DNA from: an uncultured Frankiales bacterium
Lineage (GTDB): Bacteria; Actinomycetota; Actinomycetes; Mycobacteriales; SCTD01
Direction: 5' to 3'
Length of the DNA: 27,226 nt
Assembly (NCBI GenBank): GCA_946479905.1
Contig: CAMLIA010000032.1
Coordinates: 1 to 27,226, forward strand
The notes below the pieces were generated by a model, which worked only from the letters and a program-made list of their open reading frames with translations, had not been told where the DNA came from and ran no database searches. The position numbers and the translations under genes were made by a program. Of this stretch, positions 24,863 to 27,226 are shown in pieces (the first letter of the stretch is position 1; every line of letters begins with the position of its first letter).

Positions 24863-25075
24863 GACTCCCCTGCGCGGCACCTGTGGGGGCTGGGAGGTGT
24901 CCGGTGCGGCACCGCACATGTGACAACGCGTCGTATTGCTCTTCCTCGCGCCGCCCCACCGCATCTGCCCGAATAGCGAGCAATGTCCGCTTTGGCGACG
25001 TGACGAACGAGCGGCCTGTGTCGGTGACCACAGCGCACAGCAAGGGCACTCGAAGGGCCGGCCGGTGACAATGGG
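24863..25075. promoter_or_regulatory. Divergent intergenic region
   Basis: This 213-base gap lies between the Alg14/13-type gene (-) and the small membrane protein (+). It contains a short GTGCGG/CCGCAC dyad (24904-24917), a CACATGTG palindrome (24915-24922) and a separated inverted repeat ATTGCTC (24935-24941) / GAGCAAT (24978-24984). No clear -35/-10 pair is assigned. Promoters for both neighbours must lie here or inside their coding ends. Confidence 0.35.
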
Positions 25076-25381
25076 GTGGTGCTGGCCGCCTACCTGGGAC
25101 TGCTGATGCTCCTCGCGGTGTCCGGTTTCTCGTGGCAACAGCTCCGGCAGGGCGGCCTCGACGTGATCTCGCGCGCCGGGCTGTTCGTCAACCTGCTCGG
25201 GGTCTCAGCTCTGTGGCTGCGCACGGACAAGCCGATCGAGGGCCCCATTCTCGCGATCATCGAGCCACGGCACGGTCTGACGCTGGCCGACCTGCTCATC
25301 ATCGTCCCGGCGCTGCTGTGCGTTCGGCTGCTCGACGTGGTTGAGCCTCAGCGCGTGTTGGCCCGGCTGAAGCGCAGGTAG
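25076..25381 (+). CDS. Small membrane protein, 101 aa, unknown
   Basis: GTG start (two GTG codons in tandem). Third codon positions are strongly G/C like neighbouring genes, supporting real coding. Three hydrophobic stretches are seen (about 2-16, 32-48 and 68-86), the last followed by a basic tail ending RLKRR. No family recognised. Its last 34 bases overlap the convergent dCTP deaminase gene. Its Shine-Dalgarno is weak, so the start is less certain than the frame. Confidence 0.65.
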   Translation: MVLAAYLGLLMLLAVSGFSWQQLRQGGLDVISRAGLFVNLLGVSALWLRTDKPIEGPILAIIEPRHGLTLADLLIIVPALLCVRLLDVVEPQRVLARLKRR

Positions 25382-26970
25382 GAGCGCGACGGCGTCGGGC
25401 CCCGCTGGTCCTGGTACCTCGACCCGTAGATCGACGAGCCGTACGGGTGCTCCGACGGCGACGACAGCTGCAGCACGCAGATCTGCCCGATCTTCATGCC
25501 CGGGTAGAGCTTGATCGGCAGATTGGCGACGTTGCTGAGCTCGAGGGTCACGTGCCCGCTGAACCCAGGGTCGATGAACCCAGCCGTGGAGTGGGTGAGC
25601 AGCCCCAGCCGGCCGAGCGAGCTGTTGTGGGTCGGCACGTACGCACGACCCACCAAGAAGACGCCGTCCTCGGCCGCGACCTCGATGCAGCGCACCGTGA
25701 CGGACGGCACCGGACGGACCGCTACGACCGCACGGAAGCGAGACTGACGACGCTTCGGGGCGAGTCTTGCGAGCTTGCGCTCCAGCCTGAAGACCGGAAG
25801 GTGAGGCGTGAACTTCACCTGGTACGCCGGACCGCAGTCGATCCCGTTGAGGGTGACGTGCTTCTTCCGCATCACAGGACGCAGCCCCAGGCTGGCCGCG
25901 ACCTCGAACGTGGCGTCTGCCAGCTGCGGCAAGACGCTGACGAACTCGCAGCGGCCGATCTCGTCGACGTAGCCGTCGCTGTCCATGAGGCCCTGCAACA
26001 GGGCTAGCCGCTGCTCGAAGCTGCCCTGCAGGAACTCGAGAGGCACGTGCTTGTCCCCGAGCACGCCGAGCTTGCGCAACTGCGCCTGGAAACCGTCGCC
26101 GCTGGCGTAGCGACCGGCACCGTCGCGGACGCGGTCCTCTGGCGTCCCGCCGACGCGCCACCCATAGGGAGCAGAGGTCTCGTGCACCTCGTAGCCAGCG
26201 GCGCGGATCTCGTCGACCACCTGCGGGTCGGCCGTCGTGATCGTGCCGCTGGCGGTCGTGCCGTCGCCCAGCCAGATGCCGAACAGGTAGGGGTCGATCG
26301 GGAGCTCGCGCTCCTCGTACACCGCTGGGCCGGCGAGAGGGATGTGGTGGTTGAGCTCCTTGCCGTCCTTGGTGCGGAGACTGGCGGCCAGCTGCTGGGT
26401 GGTCTTGCTCGTGGGAGCCTGGCCGGTCCGCTTGGCTCGGACGCGTTCGGCCTTGTCCCAGGTCACCCACTGGTGCTGGGCGTCGGCGATGAAGGAGCTG
26501 CCGTCAGACAGCAGCACCTCGTAGCAGGGGCGGTTCTCGAGGTAGTCGCTCGTCGCGACGACCTTCGTCGGCCTGCCGTCTGAGCCGAAGACCTCGTCCC
26601 CGACCTCCAGGCTGACCATGTGAGTCCAGCCTTGCGGGGTGGGTACCTCGGTGTCGAGCGCCAGCGCCTTGCCCTCCAAGCGGCTGGCCAGGTCGTCCCC
26701 GAGGCTGATGACCTCCAGCGTCGAGCCGAGCACGAACTCGCCCGGGTGCAGGATGAACGGGTCGTCGCCCTCCGGCTCGACGGGCACGGTCAGGTCGTCC
26801 TGCTGCTCCGACGGGTCGATGTGGGTGTAGCGGTGGTTCGCGAACACCCGGAAGTAGCGGTCCAGGCGGACGTCGATGCTGCTCGGCTGGATCATCGCCT
26901 CGTCGAAGGGACTGAGCCCGAGCCGGCCCGCGTCGATGGCGGCCTTGAGATCGCGGTCGGAGAGCAGCAC
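25348..26970 (-). CDS. dcd: dCTP deaminase interrupted by an intein
   Basis: Encodes a 540-aa precursor from GTG 26970, giving the family start (M)[11 protein letters not shown]; a TTG at 26988 is possible but adds six atypical residues. The N-extein is 101 aa ending RLEGK and the C-extein is 91 aa starting [16 protein letters not shown]. Joined, they give 192 aa, the normal Dcd length, and read as a standard actinobacterial enzyme including [13 protein letters not shown] and a C-terminal [10 protein letters not shown]. Dcd deaminates dCTP to dUTP; the M. tuberculosis homologue is bifunctional and goes on to dUMP. The intein splits the conserved GK/SS junction whose Ser-Ser-x-x-Arg loop is part of the active site in E. 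coli Dcd. The precursor should therefore be inactive until splicing. tRNA-Gly lies 73 bases upstream on the opposite strand. Confidence 0.95.
   Translation of the reverse strand: MLLSDRDLKAAIDAGRLGLSPFDEAMIQPSSIDVRLDRYFRVFANHRYTHIDPSEQQDDLTVPVEPEGDDPFILHPGEFVLGSTLEVISLGDDLASRLEGKALALDTEVPTPQGWTHMVSLEVGDEVFGSDGRPTKVVATSDYLENRPCYEVLLSDGSSFIADAQHQWVTWDKAERVRAKRTGQAPTSKTTQQLAASLRTKDGKELNHHIPLAGPAVYEERELPIDPYLFGIWLGDGTTASGTITTADPQVVDEIRAAGYEVHETSAPYGWRVGGTPEDRVRDGAGRYASGDGFQAQLRKLGVLGDKHVPLEFLQGSFEQRLALLQGLMDSDGYVDEIGRCEFVSVLPQLADATFEVAASLGLRPVMRKKHVTLNGIDCGPAYQVKFTPHLPVFRLERKLARLAPKRRQSRFRAVVAVRPVPSVTVRCIEVAAEDGVFLVGRAYVPTHNSSLGRLGLLTHSTAGFIDPGFSGHVTLELSNVANLPIKLYPGMKIGQICVLQLSSPSEHPYGSSIYGSRYQDQRGPTPSRSYLRFSRANTR
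25624..26667 (-). other. Class 3 intein with LAGLIDADG homing endonuclease inside dcd
   Basis: 348 residues, from the Ala codon at 26665-26667 to the Asn codon at 25624-25626. Numbering within the intein: it begins [14 protein letters not shown], so residue 1 is Ala, not Cys or Ser. Block B has His65 (AQHQW) with Trp67 two residues later. Block F VRCIEV has Cys327 at the position normally Asp. The end is PTHN (Thr346, His347, Asn348) followed by +1 Ser. Trp, Cys and Thr at these sites are the WCT signature of class 3 inteins, in which the block F Cys attacks the N-terminal splice junction. Two endonuclease motifs, LFGIWLGDG (128-136, Asp135) and LQGLMDSDG (224-232, Asp231), both keep their catalytic acids, so the homing endonuclease may be active. 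Confidence 0.92.
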
Positions 26971-27025
26971 GCGCGCCAGGCTATCCAAGCGGGCAGCCCC
27001 GGGGATGCGACAGCCCGCGGCCGTC

Positions 27026-27031
27026 TATGAT
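27026..27031 (+). promoter_or_regulatory. Probable -10 box of the tRNA-Gly gene
   Basis: TATGAT, close to the TATAAT consensus, lies 12 bases before the first tRNA base. No good -35 hexamer is seen at 16-18 bases upstream, so this is a likely but single-element call. Confidence 0.5.
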
Positions 27032-27043
27032 CTGACGGTCCTC

Positions 27044-27117
27044 GCGGGCGTAGTTCAATGGTAGAACATCAGCTTCCCAAGCTGACAGTGCGGGTTCGAT
27101 TCCCGTCGCCCGCTCCA
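27044..27117 (+). tRNA. tRNA-Gly, anticodon CCC
   Basis: 71 bases plus encoded CCA (27115-27117). The acceptor stem GCGGGCG pairs perfectly with CGCCCGC (27107-27113). The anticodon stem TCAGC/GCTGA (27069-27073 and 27081-27085) encloses the loop TTCCCAA with CCC at 27076-27078, reading GGG glycine codons. The T arm has the standard GGTTCGATTCC. It stands divergent from dcd. Confidence 0.95.
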
Positions 27118-27131
27118 CCGCCACGAGACGG

Positions 27132-27226
27132 CTACGGCGCGAAGGCCTGGTCGAAGGCCTTCACCAGGTCGGGTGTCGCCTCGCCGGTGTAGCCGCAGCT
27201 GTTGACGGTGCCGTCGGTCGCCGTGA
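27132..27226 (-). CDS. C-terminal end of an unknown protein (partial)
   Basis: The last 31 codons before a TAG stop (27132-27134) read TVNSCGYTGEATPDLVKAFDQAFAP at the end. The frame is open to the window edge and has G/C-rich third positions. It converges with the tRNA gene, 14 bases past its CCA. The fragment is too short for family assignment; the Cys and small residues would fit a secreted or lipoprotein domain, but this is a guess. Confidence 0.6.
   Translation of the reverse strand, partial: TATDGTVNSCGYTGEATPDLVKAFDQAFAP

Noticed and set aside
25348..26970. Reading the dcd insertion as a frameshifted or chimeric gene
   Set aside because: The frame is continuous, and the joined exteins give a full normal Dcd with exact intein boundary residues on both sides.
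27044..27226. tRNA-Gly as attachment site of an integrated element
   Set aside because: No integrase, no repeat of the tRNA 3' end elsewhere in the window, and the glycan genes match the surroundings in composition.

Overview
The window is GC-rich throughout and gene-dense. GTG and TTG starts are common and four-base ATGA/GTGA gene overlaps recur. It carries a surface protein ending in an LAFTG sortase signal and a Mycobacterium-like dCTP deaminase. Together these point to a high-GC Gram-positive actinobacterium; I cannot name the genus.

Layout. Bases 3-1075 (+) hold the end of a coiled-coil protein with a Lys/Ala/Pro-rich tail, followed by a small coiled-coil protein. Bases 1078-3657 (-) hold a DUF4012 membrane-anchored protein and an LAFTG cell-wall-anchored protein. 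Bases 3847-10740 (-) form a tight operon of membrane acyltransferase, GT2, ABC permease, ABC ATPase with C-terminal extension, hexapeptide acyltransferase, GT4 and SGNH hydrolase. Bases 10985-14439 (+) hold a secreted glycoside-hydrolase-like protein and an acyltransferase-3/SGNH fusion. The 244-base divergent gap before them holds several dyad elements. Bases 14450-20898 (-) form a second operon: CatB-like acetyltransferase, TuaH-like glycosyltransferase, O-antigen ligase/polymerase-like protein, GT2, GT4 and Wzz/BY-kinase. A lone + strand GT2 (20937-21830) separates it from three more - strand glycosyltransferases (21796-24862), the last an Alg14/Alg13-type fusion. The right end has a small membrane protein, an intein-split dCTP deaminase, tRNA-Gly(CCC) and the tail of an unknown gene.

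Function. Bases 3847-24862 look like one large surface or exopolysaccharide locus. It has nine glycosyltransferases, two hexapeptide acyltransferases, two integral-membrane acyltransferases (one fused to SGNH), a free SGNH protein, an ABC exporter, a ligase/polymerase candidate, a chain-length/tyrosine-kinase regulator and a secreted hydrolase candidate. The product is probably a heavily acylated polymer or glycolipid. No initiating phosphoglycosyl transferase and no Wzx flippase lie inside the window.

The most striking item is outside the sugar locus. The dCTP deaminase gene is interrupted by a 348-residue intein that starts with Ala and carries the full Trp-Cys-Thr signature of class 3 inteins. 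It has two intact LAGLIDADG motifs and sits immediately before the catalytic Ser-Ser loop.
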